From JAQGMV01 sp035626595 (GTDB lineage: Bacteria; Pseudomonadota; Gammaproteobacteria; Burkholderiales; SG8-41), in the NCBI GenBank assembly GCA_035626595.1, contig DASPNJ010000053.1:4862-68861 (forward strand): a stretch of 64,000 nt of DNA, given 5' to 3'. Shown here piece by piece: positions 32,763 through 40,453 of the stretch. The stretch's first letter is position 1. Each line of letters begins with the position of its first letter. Position numbers and translations under genes: made by a program. A model generated the notes under the pieces. That model was given only the letters and a program-made list of their open reading frames with translations, was not told where the DNA came from and did not search any database.

Positions 32763-33851
32763 TCACGTGTTCTGGACCACGATCTTCGGGAACGCCGCCG
32801 AATGGTCCTGTTGTTTCTCCGCGATCTTCACTGCGACGCGCCGGGCGATTTGCTTGTAGATCTGCGCCGAACGCCCGTCCGGGTCCGCCACCACCGTCGG
32901 CATCCCCGAATCCGCCTGCTCGCGAATCCTGATGTCCAGCGGCAGCGCGCCGAGCAGCTCGACGTCGTAGTCCCGGCCCATCTTTTCGCCGCCGCCTTCG
33001 CCGAAGATGCGCTCCTCGTGACCGCAGTTCGAGCAGACGTGGAGGCTCATGTTCTCCACGATGCCGAGGATCGGAATGCCGACCTTCTCGAACATCTTGA
33101 GACCCTTGCGCGCATCGATGAGCGCGATGTCCTGCGGCGTGGTCACGATGACGGCGCCGGTGACCGGCACACGCTGCGCGAGCGTCAGTTGAATGTCGCC
33201 GGTGCCGGGCGGCAGATCGACGATCAGGTAATCGACGTCGCGCCAGCGCGTCTCGTTGAGCAATTGCTCGAGCGCCTGCGTGACCATCGGACCGCGCCAC
33301 ACCATCGGCGTCTCGAGGTCGATCAGGAAGCCGATCGACATCGCCTGCAGGCCGTGGCCTTCCATCGGCTCGAGCCCTTTGCCGTCCCTCGATTCCGGGC
33401 GCCCGGTGATGCCGAGCATCATCGGCTGCGACGGTCCGTAGATATCGGCGTCGAGCACGCCGACCGTCGCGCCCTCGGCCGCCAGTGCGAGCGCGAGATT
33501 CACCGCGGTCGTGCTCTTGCCCACGCCACCCTTACCGGAGGCTACGGCGATGATGTTGCGAACGCCGGGTACGAGCTTCACGCCGCGCTGCACCGCGTGC
33601 GATACGATCTTCATCGAGACGTTCACGTTCGCGCCCGAGACGCCGGGCAGCCCTTTCAGCTTCGCCGCGATCTCCCGGCGAATGGGGTCGATCTGGCTCT
33701 TCGCGGGGTAACCGAGAAGGATGTCGACGGAGACCTTGTCGCCTTCGACTTTGACGTTGCGCGCGGCCTTCGACGTGACGTAATCCTTGCGCGTATTCGG
33801 ATCGGTGAGCTCTTTGAGCGCGTCCAGTACCTGCTGCTCGGTAACCGCCAT
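32763..33851 (-). CDS. apbC: Mrp/ApbC iron-sulfur cluster carrier ATPase
   Basis: The protein has 362 residues from ATG 33851 (MAVTEQQVLDALKELTDPNT), chosen because AGAGGA precedes it by six bases; ATG 33875 would add eight residues. It has an N-terminal MIP18/DUF59-type domain (1-78), then a deviant Walker A SGKGGVGKST (105-114), DADIYGPSQP, VDLPPGTGD and a C-terminal CSNCG that can bridge an Fe-S cluster in the dimer. ApbC carries [4Fe-4S] clusters to target enzymes. It is divergent from metG and is followed by dcd and the decarboxylase. Confidence 0.96.
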   Translation of the reverse strand: MAVTEQQVLDALKELTDPNTRKDYVTSKAARNVKVEGDKVSVDILLGYPAKSQIDPIRREIAAKLKGLPGVSGANVNVSMKIVSHAVQRGVKLVPGVRNIIAVASGKGGVGKSTTAVNLALALAAEGATVGVLDADIYGPSQPMMLGITGRPESRDGKGLEPMEGHGLQAMSIGFLIDLETPMVWRGPMVTQALEQLLNETRWRDVDYLIVDLPPGTGDIQLTLAQRVPVTGAVIVTTPQDIALIDARKGLKMFEKVGIPILGIVENMSLHVCSNCGHEERIFGEGGGEKMGRDYDVELLGALPLDIRIREQADSGMPTVVADPDGRSAQIYKQIARRVAVKIAEKQQDHSAAFPKIVVQNT

Positions 33852-33909
33852 GGATGGTCCTCTGATCAGGTGCATCGCCGAACCGGCGCCGCACCTTGTG
33901 ATAAGCGCG

Positions 33910-33936
33910 GAATTCTAATCGTTTCGGTTAGAATTC
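33910..33936. promoter_or_regulatory. symmetric inverted repeat in the apbC/metG divergent promoter region
   Basis: GAATTCTAA (33910-33918) and TTAGAATTC (33928-33936) form a perfect nine-base inverted repeat around TCGTTTCGG. Each arm contains TAGAAT reading outward, a good -10 box for apbC on the left and metG on the right. It may be two back-to-back -10 elements or a dimeric operator. Confidence 0.55.
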
Positions 33937-33977
33937 ACAGCCTTAGTTCCCGCCCTTTTCTTCCCAGAAACAAGCTG

Positions 33978-36017
33978 ATGCGCCGCATTCTCGTCACGTC
34001 CGCCCTGCCGTACGCGAACGGCGCGATCCACCTCGGGCACCTCGTCGGCTACATGCAGGCGGACATGTGGGTGCGCTTCCAGCGCATGCGCGGGCACGAG
34101 GTGCACTACGTCTGCGCGGACGACACGCACGGCACGCCGATCATGCTTCGCGCGGAGCGCGAAGGCATCAGGCCCGAAGCGCTGATCGCACGGGTGCTGG
34201 AAGAGCACAAGCGCGACTTCGCCGGCTTCCACGTCGAATTCGACAACTACCACACGACGCACTCGCAGGAGACGCGCGAGCTCGCGAATACGATCTATAC
34301 GCGCTTGCAGCGCACGGGCCTGATCGACGTGAAGCCGGTGGAGCAGTTCTTCGACCCCGTGAAGAACATGTTCCTGCCGGACCGCTTCATCAAGGGCGAG
34401 TGCCCCAAGTGCGGGGCGAAAGACCAGTACGGGGACTCGTGCGAGGTGTGCGGCTCCACCTACAGCCCGACCGAGCTCAAGAACCCCTATTCGGTGGTGT
34501 CGGGTGCGCCGCCGGTGCGCAAGACTTCCGACCATTACTTCTTCAAGCTGTCGGATGCGCGCTGCCGCACGTTTCTCGAACGCTGGACGCAGGCGGACGA
34601 GCACCTTCAGCCGGAGGCGCGCAACAAGATCCGCGAATGGTTCGAGCAGGGTCTGAACGACTGGGACATCTCGCGCGATGCCCCCTATTTCGGGTTCGAA
34701 ATTCCCGGTGCGCCGCGCAAATATTTCTACGTGTGGCTGGACGCGCCGATCGGCTATTTCGCGAGCTTCAGAAACCTGGCGGCCCGCGCCGGGATCGAAT
34801 ACGACGCGTTCGTCAGTGCGGGCTCGGACCGCGAGATGGTCCACTTCATCGGCAAGGACATCCTGTATTTCCACGCGCTGTTCTGGCCGGCCATGCTCCA
34901 GTTCTCGGAGCACCGCACACCGTCGCACGTCTACGCGCATGGCTTCCTGACGGTGAACGGCGAGAAGATGTCCAAATCTCGCGGCACCTTCATCACGGCC
35001 GAGAGCTATCTCGCGCAGGGGCTGAACCCCGAGTGGCTGCGTTACTACTATGCCGCGAAGCTCGGCTCGACGATGGAGGACATCGATCTCAATCTCGATG
35101 ACTTCGTGGCGCGGGTGAACAGCGATCTCGTCGGCAAGTACGTGAACATCGCGAGTCGCGCCGCCGGGTTTCTCACCCGGCGCTTTGGCGGAAAGCTGCG
35201 CGCGGTGCGCGCGACCCTTCCGCAGGTGCAGGCGGTGCGCGCGACCGCCGACTCGGTGGCAGCCTGCTACGACAGCCGCGAATACGGTAAGGCGCTGCGC
35301 GAGATCATGCGCCTCATCGACGACGTGAACGCGTGGATCGACCAGGTGAAACCCTGGGAGCTCGCGAAAGATCCGGGAAATGAAGCGCGCCTCCACGACG
35401 CGTGCTCCGAAATGCTGAACGTGTTCCGGCTGCTGACGGTGCTGGTGAAGCCGGTCCTGCCGAAGCTCGCGCGCGACGTCGAGACGTTCCTGAACGTCGA
35501 GGCGCTCACGTGGGGGTCGCTCGAGTCGCTGCTGCCGGAGGGCCATCAGGTCCGTCCGTACACGCACCTCATGACCCGCGTCGATCAGAAGCAGATTCAG
35601 GCGCTCGTCGACGCGAACCGCGAGACGCTGCAGCCGCCGGCCGCGCCTGCTGCACAGGAGAAAAACGTGGAAGCAACAGAACGGACAAACGTCATCTCGA
35701 TCGATGATTTTGCAAAACTGGACCTGCGGATCGCGCGCATCGCGAACGCGGAGCACGTCGAAGGCGCCGACAAGCTGCTGAAGTTGACGCTCGACGTGGG
35801 GGCGCTCGGCACGCGGCAGGTCTTTGCCGGCATCAAGTCGGCTTACGACCCGGAGACGCTGAAAGGCCGCCTCACGGTGATGGTCGCGAACCTCGCGCCG
35901 CGCAAGATGAAGTTCGGTGTGTCCGAAGGCATGGTGCTCGCCGCCTCCGGCGACACGCCCGGGCTGTATCTGCTCTCGCCCGACTCGGGCGCGCAACCCG
36001 GCATGAAAGTCAAATAA
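33978..36017 (+). CDS. metG: methionyl-tRNA synthetase
   Basis: The 679-residue protein has the class I signatures HLGH (18-21) and KMSKS (330-334), a zinc-type knuckle with Cys142, Cys145, Cys155 and Cys158, and a C-terminal tRNA-binding (EMAP/OB-fold) domain from about residue 575 (IDDFAKLDLRIARIANAEHV). It charges tRNA-Met. The linker before the C-terminal domain (PPAAPAAQEKNVEATERTN) is typical. Start ATG 33978 follows the GCTG spacer; longer in-frame readings from 32802 lie across the promoter and are rejected. The enolase-family gene follows after a repeat. Confidence 0.98.
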   Translation: MRRILVTSALPYANGAIHLGHLVGYMQADMWVRFQRMRGHEVHYVCADDTHGTPIMLRAEREGIRPEALIARVLEEHKRDFAGFHVEFDNYHTTHSQETRELANTIYTRLQRTGLIDVKPVEQFFDPVKNMFLPDRFIKGECPKCGAKDQYGDSCEVCGSTYSPTELKNPYSVVSGAPPVRKTSDHYFFKLSDARCRTFLERWTQADEHLQPEARNKIREWFEQGLNDWDISRDAPYFGFEIPGAPRKYFYVWLDAPIGYFASFRNLAARAGIEYDAFVSAGSDREMVHFIGKDILYFHALFWPAMLQFSEHRTPSHVYAHGFLTVNGEKMSKSRGTFITAESYLAQGLNPEWLRYYYAAKLGSTMEDIDLNLDDFVARVNSDLVGKYVNIASRAAGFLTRRFGGKLRAVRATLPQVQAVRATADSVAACYDSREYGKALREIMRLIDDVNAWIDQVKPWELAKDPGNEARLHDACSEMLNVFRLLTVLVKPVLPKLARDVETFLNVEALTWGSLESLLPEGHQVRPYTHLMTRVDQKQIQALVDANRETLQPPAAPAAQEKNVEATERTNVISIDDFAKLDLRIARIANAEHVEGADKLLKLTLDVGALGTRQVFAGIKSAYDPETLKGRLTVMVANLAPRKMKFGVSEGMVLAASGDTPGLYLLSPDSGAQPGMKVK

Positions 36018-36058
36018 CCCGCCTTCCCCCTCGACGGGGGAAGGTGGGGATGGGGGTG
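36018..36058. repeat. half copy of the CCCGCCTTCCCCC..GGTGGGGATGGGGGTG repeat
   Basis: The sequence right after the metG stop is nearly identical to the second half of the repeat inside pbpC (28970-29010). Its G-rich end lies four bases from the ATG at 36063 and serves as the only visible ribosome-binding region for the enolase-family gene. Confidence 0.8.
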
Positions 36059-36062
36059 AAGC

Positions 36063-37172
36063 ATGAAGCTCGAATCCGCCGAAGCCATCGCCGTCGACAT
36101 CCCGCTCAAAACGAACTTCGGCGGCTCGACCTACTCGGTCTTGAAGCGCAGCACGGTCATCACGCGCCTTCGCACCAGCGACGGCCTCGTGAGCGAGGTC
36201 TACAACGGCGACAATCGCGAGCACGGCGGGGAAATCGTGCGCCTCGTGACCGAAACACTCTTTCCGGCAATCAAAGGCCTGAGCCTTTTCGAGACGGAGC
36301 GTATCTGGGAACAGCTCTTCGCGCTGTCGCACACGAGCCGCGACCGGAAGACCTTCATGGAAGCGCTCGCGTGCGTCGACTGCGCGCTGTGGGACCTCGT
36401 CGGCAAGGCCCTGGGGAAAAGCGTGAGCGAGCTCCTCGGCGGATATCGCACGTCGCTTCCGATCATCTCGATCGGCGGCTACTACATGGAAGGCAAGACG
36501 CTCGCCGACATCGGACGCGAGATGGAGCAGTATCGCGAAGCGGGCATGGCCGGCTGCAAGTTCAAGGTCGGCGGTCTTGCGCCCGAAGAGGACGCACGGC
36601 GGGTGGAAGCCGCGCGCAAGGCCGCAGGCGAGGACTTCGTGCTGATGGTCGATGCGAACCGCGGCTGGAACCCCGAGGACGCGATCCGCTTCAGCCGCCT
36701 GGTCGAGCGCTTCGACATCCGGTGGTTCGAAGAGCCGTGCCACTGGTACGACGACGCCGCGATGATGGCGCGCGTGCGCGCCGCGACGCGCATTCCCGTG
36801 ACTGCGGGCCAGTCCGAGATCACCAGTCACGCGATCCGGCGCCTGCTCGACGCGCAAGCCGTCGATTACGTGAACTACGACGCGTCCGAAGGCGGCGGCG
36901 TCACCGACTGGCGCCGCGCCGCCGCGCTATGCGCGGCTTCAGGCGTGGGCATGGGGCATCACGAAGAAGCGCAGATTTCGCAGCACCTGCTCTCGGCGGT
37001 TCCGCACGGCACGTACGCCGAGTGCTTCGCGCATCCGGATCGCGACCCGGTCTGGCAGGCGATGTGGGCGAACCGGCCGCAGGTGAAGAACGGCTCGATC
37101 GAAGTCTCGCGCGGCGCGGGCTTCGGCATCGAGCTCGATGCGGCGATGCTCCAGCGCTACCGGGTCAACTGA
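36063..37172 (+). CDS. mandelate racemase/muconate lactonizing enzyme-family protein (unusual metal ligand)
   Basis: The 369-residue protein is of the enolase superfamily. Residues visible in the barrel are KFK (Lys166, Lys168), Asp197 in MVDANRGW, Glu223 in WFEEP, Asp273 and His300 in GMGHHEEAQIS, the mandelate racemase layout. The third metal ligand position reads TAGQSE: Gln250 replaces the expected Glu, with Glu252 two places later. The role is probably sugar-acid dehydration or racemisation; the substrate is unknown. Upstream is metG with a repeat between, downstream is a SulP transporter after 33 nt. Confidence 0.87.
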   Translation: MKLESAEAIAVDIPLKTNFGGSTYSVLKRSTVITRLRTSDGLVSEVYNGDNREHGGEIVRLVTETLFPAIKGLSLFETERIWEQLFALSHTSRDRKTFMEALACVDCALWDLVGKALGKSVSELLGGYRTSLPIISIGGYYMEGKTLADIGREMEQYREAGMAGCKFKVGGLAPEEDARRVEAARKAAGEDFVLMVDANRGWNPEDAIRFSRLVERFDIRWFEEPCHWYDDAAMMARVRAATRIPVTAGQSEITSHAIRRLLDAQAVDYVNYDASEGGGVTDWRRAAALCAASGVGMGHHEEAQISQHLLSAVPHGTYAECFAHPDRDPVWQAMWANRPQVKNGSIEVSRGAGFGIELDAAMLQRYRVN

Positions 37173-37205
37173 GTCGCTCATGGCGATGCCTGATCTATCG
37201 CAGCG

Positions 37206-38915
37206 ATGACGCCGGAAGACAGCAGCGACACGGGATTCGCGGCGCAGCCCGGCATCGACCGCAGACGCTCTCCACGTGCCTTTTCCCTCGCGCCGTTTCG
37301 GCCGCGGCTGCTCGACGTCTCGAAGAGCTACGACCGACGGCAGTTTGTCACTGATCTCATGGCGGGACTCACCGTAGGCGTGCTCGCGCTGCCGCTTGCC
37401 ATTGCGTTCGCCATCGCTTCGGGCATGAGCCCGCAGTCGGGCATCTACACGGCAATCATCGCGGGTTTTCTCATCAGCGCGCTCGGCGGCTCGCGCGTGC
37501 AGATCGGCGGCCCGACCGGCGCGTTCATCGTGATCGTGTACGCGATCGTCGTGGAGTACGGCGTCGCCAACCTGCTGCTCTGCACGATCATGGCGGGCGC
37601 GATGTTGTTCGCCATGGGCCTGGCGCGGATCGGCACCTGGATCCGGTTCGTACCGGTCTCTGTCATAACGGGCTTCACCAAGGGCATTGCGGTTCTGATC
37701 CTGCTTTCGCAGGTCAAGGACTTCCTGGGTCTCGACGCACCGGAGCTCCCGCCGGACTTCTTCGGGAAGCTCGCCGCCCTCTGGCAGGCGTTGCCGAGCG
37801 TCAACGTGTCCAGCGTGCTGCTCGGTACCGGCTCGCTCCTCGTGATCGCGTTGTGGCCAAAAGCATGGCGGCTCGTGCCAAGCCCCATCGTCGCGCTCGT
37901 CGCGGGGACCATCGCTGCGGGCGCGCTGGGCCTCGAGGTCGAGACGATCGGCTCACGCTTCGGCGAGATGCCGTCGGGCTTGCCGCCGGTCGTGTGGCCC
38001 GAGCTCTCGGCGGCGACGCTGGGGGACCTGGTATTTCCCGCGTTCACGATCGCCCTTCTCGGCGCCATCGAATCGCTGCTCTCCGCACGTGTGGCGGACG
38101 CGCTGATCGACGACCGCCACGATCCCAACCAGGAGCTCATGGCACAGGGCCTCGCCAACATCGCCGTGCCTTTCTTCGGCGGCTTCTGCGCGACCGGCGC
38201 GATCGCCCGCACCAGCACGAACGTTCAGATGGGAGCGCGCACGCCAGTCGCCGGCATCGTACATGCGTTGACGCTGCTCGCGATCGTGCTCGTCGCAGCG
38301 CCCGCCGCGAAGCACGTGCCGCTCACGACCCTGGCGGCGATCCTGATCGTGGTCGCGTGGAACATGGGTGAATGGCGGGACCTGAGGGCGCTCTCGCGCT
38401 ACACGTTCAACTATCGCACGGTCCTGCTCACCACGTTCGTGCTGACCGTGGTGCTCGACCTCACCGTCGCGGTCGAAGTCGGCATGGTGCTCGCCGCCAT
38501 CTTCTTCATCACCCGCGTATCGCAGCTGACGGGCGTGCGCGAGCTTCCTAACCCTCACGCGCCGCTTACTCGCGTATACGTGCTGTATGGCTCTTTATTC
38601 TTCGGCGCCGCCGCGAAGCTCGAGCCGCTGCTCGCTCTGGCGAGCCCGGCAGATCCGACGCGCGTGCTGGTGCTCGACATGCGAAAGGTGCTGAACGTCG
38701 ATACAACCGGGCTCGAAATCCTCGAGACGCTGCAGGCCAAGCTCGCGCGCAACGGCAAGCGCCTGTTGATCGCGGGGGCCGGCGAGCAGCCACTGTCGCT
38801 CTTCAGACGCACGCAGTTCGCCGAACGGCTCGGTAGCGACGCGTTTATGCCCGATGTGCCTAAGGCAATCGCGTATGCGGTCGGCACGGGCGATCGCAGC
38901 GCGGAACAGGAATGA
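37206..38915 (+). CDS. SulP-family anion transporter with STAS domain
   Basis: The 569-residue protein has about 10-14 hydrophobic spans and starts with a 45-residue polar N-terminus. DLMAGLTVGVLALPLAIAFAIASGMSPQSGIYTAIIAGF and GGSRVQIGGPTGAFIVIV are the SulP signatures; the C-terminal 110 residues form a cytoplasmic STAS domain (VLVLDMRKVLNVDTTGLEILETL). Family members carry sulfate, bicarbonate or dicarboxylates; the substrate is open. Start ATG 37206 (MTPEDSSDTG) is the best in-frame start. The stop overlaps the acylphosphatase gene by 4 nt. Confidence 0.92.
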   Translation: MTPEDSSDTGFAAQPGIDRRRSPRAFSLAPFRPRLLDVSKSYDRRQFVTDLMAGLTVGVLALPLAIAFAIASGMSPQSGIYTAIIAGFLISALGGSRVQIGGPTGAFIVIVYAIVVEYGVANLLLCTIMAGAMLFAMGLARIGTWIRFVPVSVITGFTKGIAVLILLSQVKDFLGLDAPELPPDFFGKLAALWQALPSVNVSSVLLGTGSLLVIALWPKAWRLVPSPIVALVAGTIAAGALGLEVETIGSRFGEMPSGLPPVVWPELSAATLGDLVFPAFTIALLGAIESLLSARVADALIDDRHDPNQELMAQGLANIAVPFFGGFCATGAIARTSTNVQMGARTPVAGIVHALTLLAIVLVAAPAAKHVPLTTLAAILIVVAWNMGEWRDLRALSRYTFNYRTVLLTTFVLTVVLDLTVAVEVGMVLAAIFFITRVSQLTGVRELPNPHAPLTRVYVLYGSLFFGAAAKLEPLLALASPADPTRVLVLDMRKVLNVDTTGLEILETLQAKLARNGKRLLIAGAGEQPLSLFRRTQFAERLGSDAFMPDVPKAIAYAVGTGDRSAEQE

Positions 38916-39193
38916 CCATCGTGAAGACCGCACACCTCAGAATCCGCGGCCGTGTTCAGGGCGTCGGCTTTCGTTTTTTCGTGCAGCGCGAAGCGCGAGA
39001 GCGCGCGCTTTCAGGCTGGGTGCGCAACCGGCGCGACGGCAGCGTTGAAGCGGTGATTCAGGGTCCGGTCGAAGCCGTCGATGCGCTCGTGGAAGCGGTG
39101 CGGCGCGGCCCGCCGAGCGCGCGGGTGACGGATGTGCAGGTGAGCGCGGCCGAAGGTTCGTTCGGCGGCTTCGAGCTGCGCGCCACCGAATAA
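38912..39193 (+). CDS. acyP: acylphosphatase
   Basis: The protein has 93 residues. The active-site signature RIRGRVQGVGFRFFVQREA (Arg at 22, the phosphate loop) and GWVRNRRDGSVEAVIQGP with the catalytic Asn are complete. It hydrolyses carboxyl-phosphate bonds. Start ATG 38912 overlaps the SulP stop by 4 nt (ATGA), so the two are coupled. The following gene is on the other strand and convergent. Confidence 0.96.
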   Translation: MTIVKTAHLRIRGRVQGVGFRFFVQREARERALSGWVRNRRDGSVEAVIQGPVEAVDALVEAVRRGPPSARVTDVQVSAAEGSFGGFELRATE

Positions 39194-39219
39194 CGCGCCC
39201 TTGCGCCGGCGTGGAGCGC

Positions 39220-39495
39220 TTACTGCGTGCCGGTGCCGGTCCCGGTGCCGCTCGGGACCTCCACGCTGTCGTCCTGCGTGCCGAGCGCGGCGGCAGCGCC
39301 GAGCGCGATGCCCAGAGGCACCGCGAGCACCGGAAAGCCGCCGCCCGGCGGCGGGGTGTTCGGCTTGGTCGGCGGGTCCGCGGCCTTGACGGCATTGGGT
39401 TTGGGCTTCGGAGGTGCTTCGCCTGCCGTCGCATAGAGCGACGACAGCAGGGCTACAGCGGAAACGATCGCCAGCGCGCGCTTGTATGTCTTCAT
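39220..39495 (-). CDS. small secreted or membrane protein, Pro-rich with Gly-Thr tail (unknown function)
   Basis: The 91-residue product begins with a signal peptide (MKTYKRALAIVSAVALLSSLYATAG), then a Pro/Lys-rich stretch (PPKPKPNAVKAADPPTKPNTPPPGGG), a hydrophobic segment (FPVLAVPLGIALGAAAALG) and a tail of GTQDDSVEVPSGTGTGTGTQ. I recognise no family. The layout (hydrophobic segment, acidic residues, Gly/Thr tail) mirrors the C-terminus of the FecR-domain protein whose gene lies 20 nt upstream, so the two are probably a co-expressed pair. Confidence 0.7.
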   Translation of the reverse strand: MKTYKRALAIVSAVALLSSLYATAGEAPPKPKPNAVKAADPPTKPNTPPPGGGFPVLAVPLGIALGAAAALGTQDDSVEVPSGTGTGTGTQ

Positions 39496-39514
39496 CTCGC
39501 CTCCTTGGTGGTCG

Positions 39515-40342
39515 TTATCTCGTGCCGGTGGTGCCGCTCGTTCCGGTCGTTCCCGTGCCGGTGGTGCCGGTCGTGCCGGTGGTGCCCGGCGTCGTGAGAT
39601 CCGCCTCGTCGCCGGCGATCGCCGCGGCGATGCCGATCAGCACTGCGCCCTGGACGGCGAGCGCGGGCAACCCGGGCAGCGCACCGCCCGGCTTCGCGAC
39701 CGGCTCGGCCGGGGCGAGGCCGGCGAGCTGAAGCTTCGTCAACTGGTTGAACGCGTTTACGATGCCGGGCGGCAACTGGCTCGCGGGAATCGTGAGCGCC
39801 GCGGTGCCGTCGGCCGCGACAGTGCCGATCGCGCCGCTCGCGAACACCGTCTGGCCTGCGCTGTTGACGACCGAAATCTGGCCGTTCAGCACCTGGAAGA
39901 AGAGCGGATTGACAATGGCGAGCATGAAGTCGGTTCCTCGAACGCCCATCGTGGCCATCGGCGTGCGCACCGAAACGATCTGCGGATTGCGCCGCCCGAT
40001 CGCGCCCGTCACCATGCGCATCGTGCCTTTCAGGAGCTCGAGGCGTGAACGATCGCCCGCGGGCTGCTCGCGGTTGTACGCGTACTCGGTGATTCTGAAT
40101 TCGGAGTTTTCGTGCAGCGCGACGGCTTGCCCGTCGGGGAAGCGCAGCGTGGCCCTCGATTTCGGCCCGGTCGTGACGATCGACCCGACGTCGATACGCT
40201 GTCCGAGCCGCACCGGCGCGAGCGGCGCTGCCGCGCCGGCCCTGACGTCGCCGCCGATGCCTTCTATGTTTGCTGCCGCATGCGCCGCCGCCGCGCACAG
40301 GCAGGCGAAGCCAAGGAGAAGCACACGCATGCAGCCGCTCAT
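39515..40342 (-). CDS. secreted FecR-domain protein with Thr/Gly repeat tail
   Basis: The protein has 275 residues. It has a signal peptide (to about AAAHAAA), a FecR domain at about 25-175 (GSIVTTGPKSRATLRFPDGQAVALHENSEFRI, LELLKGTMRMVTG, VRTPMATMGVRGTDF) and a C-terminal hydrophobic segment (ALAVQGAVLIGIAAAIAG) followed by a repeated Thr-Gly tail (TPGTTGTTGTTGTGTTGTSG). Unlike FecR of iron signalling it lacks an N-terminal cytoplasmic anti-sigma part and no sigma factor is nearby. ATG 40342 has AAGGA upstream at good distance, ATG 40330 is an alternative. The 91-residue protein gene follows. Confidence 0.8.
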   Translation of the reverse strand: MSGCMRVLLLGFACLCAAAAHAAANIEGIGGDVRAGAAAPLAPVRLGQRIDVGSIVTTGPKSRATLRFPDGQAVALHENSEFRITEYAYNREQPAGDRSRLELLKGTMRMVTGAIGRRNPQIVSVRTPMATMGVRGTDFMLAIVNPLFFQVLNGQISVVNSAGQTVFASGAIGTVAADGTAALTIPASQLPPGIVNAFNQLTKLQLAGLAPAEPVAKPGGALPGLPALAVQGAVLIGIAAAIAGDEADLTTPGTTGTTGTTGTGTTGTSGTTGTR

Positions 40343-40453
40343 TCCGTCTTCCTTTTTTTCGCAGCGCCGTGTTCCCGGCGCGCCACGCGACGAACTATAA
40401 CGGTTTAAGCGGCCGCGCGGAAAGCGCCGTGTTTGCAGTTCGTCATGGCAGCG

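Noticed and set aside
39524..39600. Possible CRISPR or tandem repeat array near the FecR gene
   Set aside because: The units are short, degenerate and in the coding frame as Thr-Gly repeats; there are no spacers.
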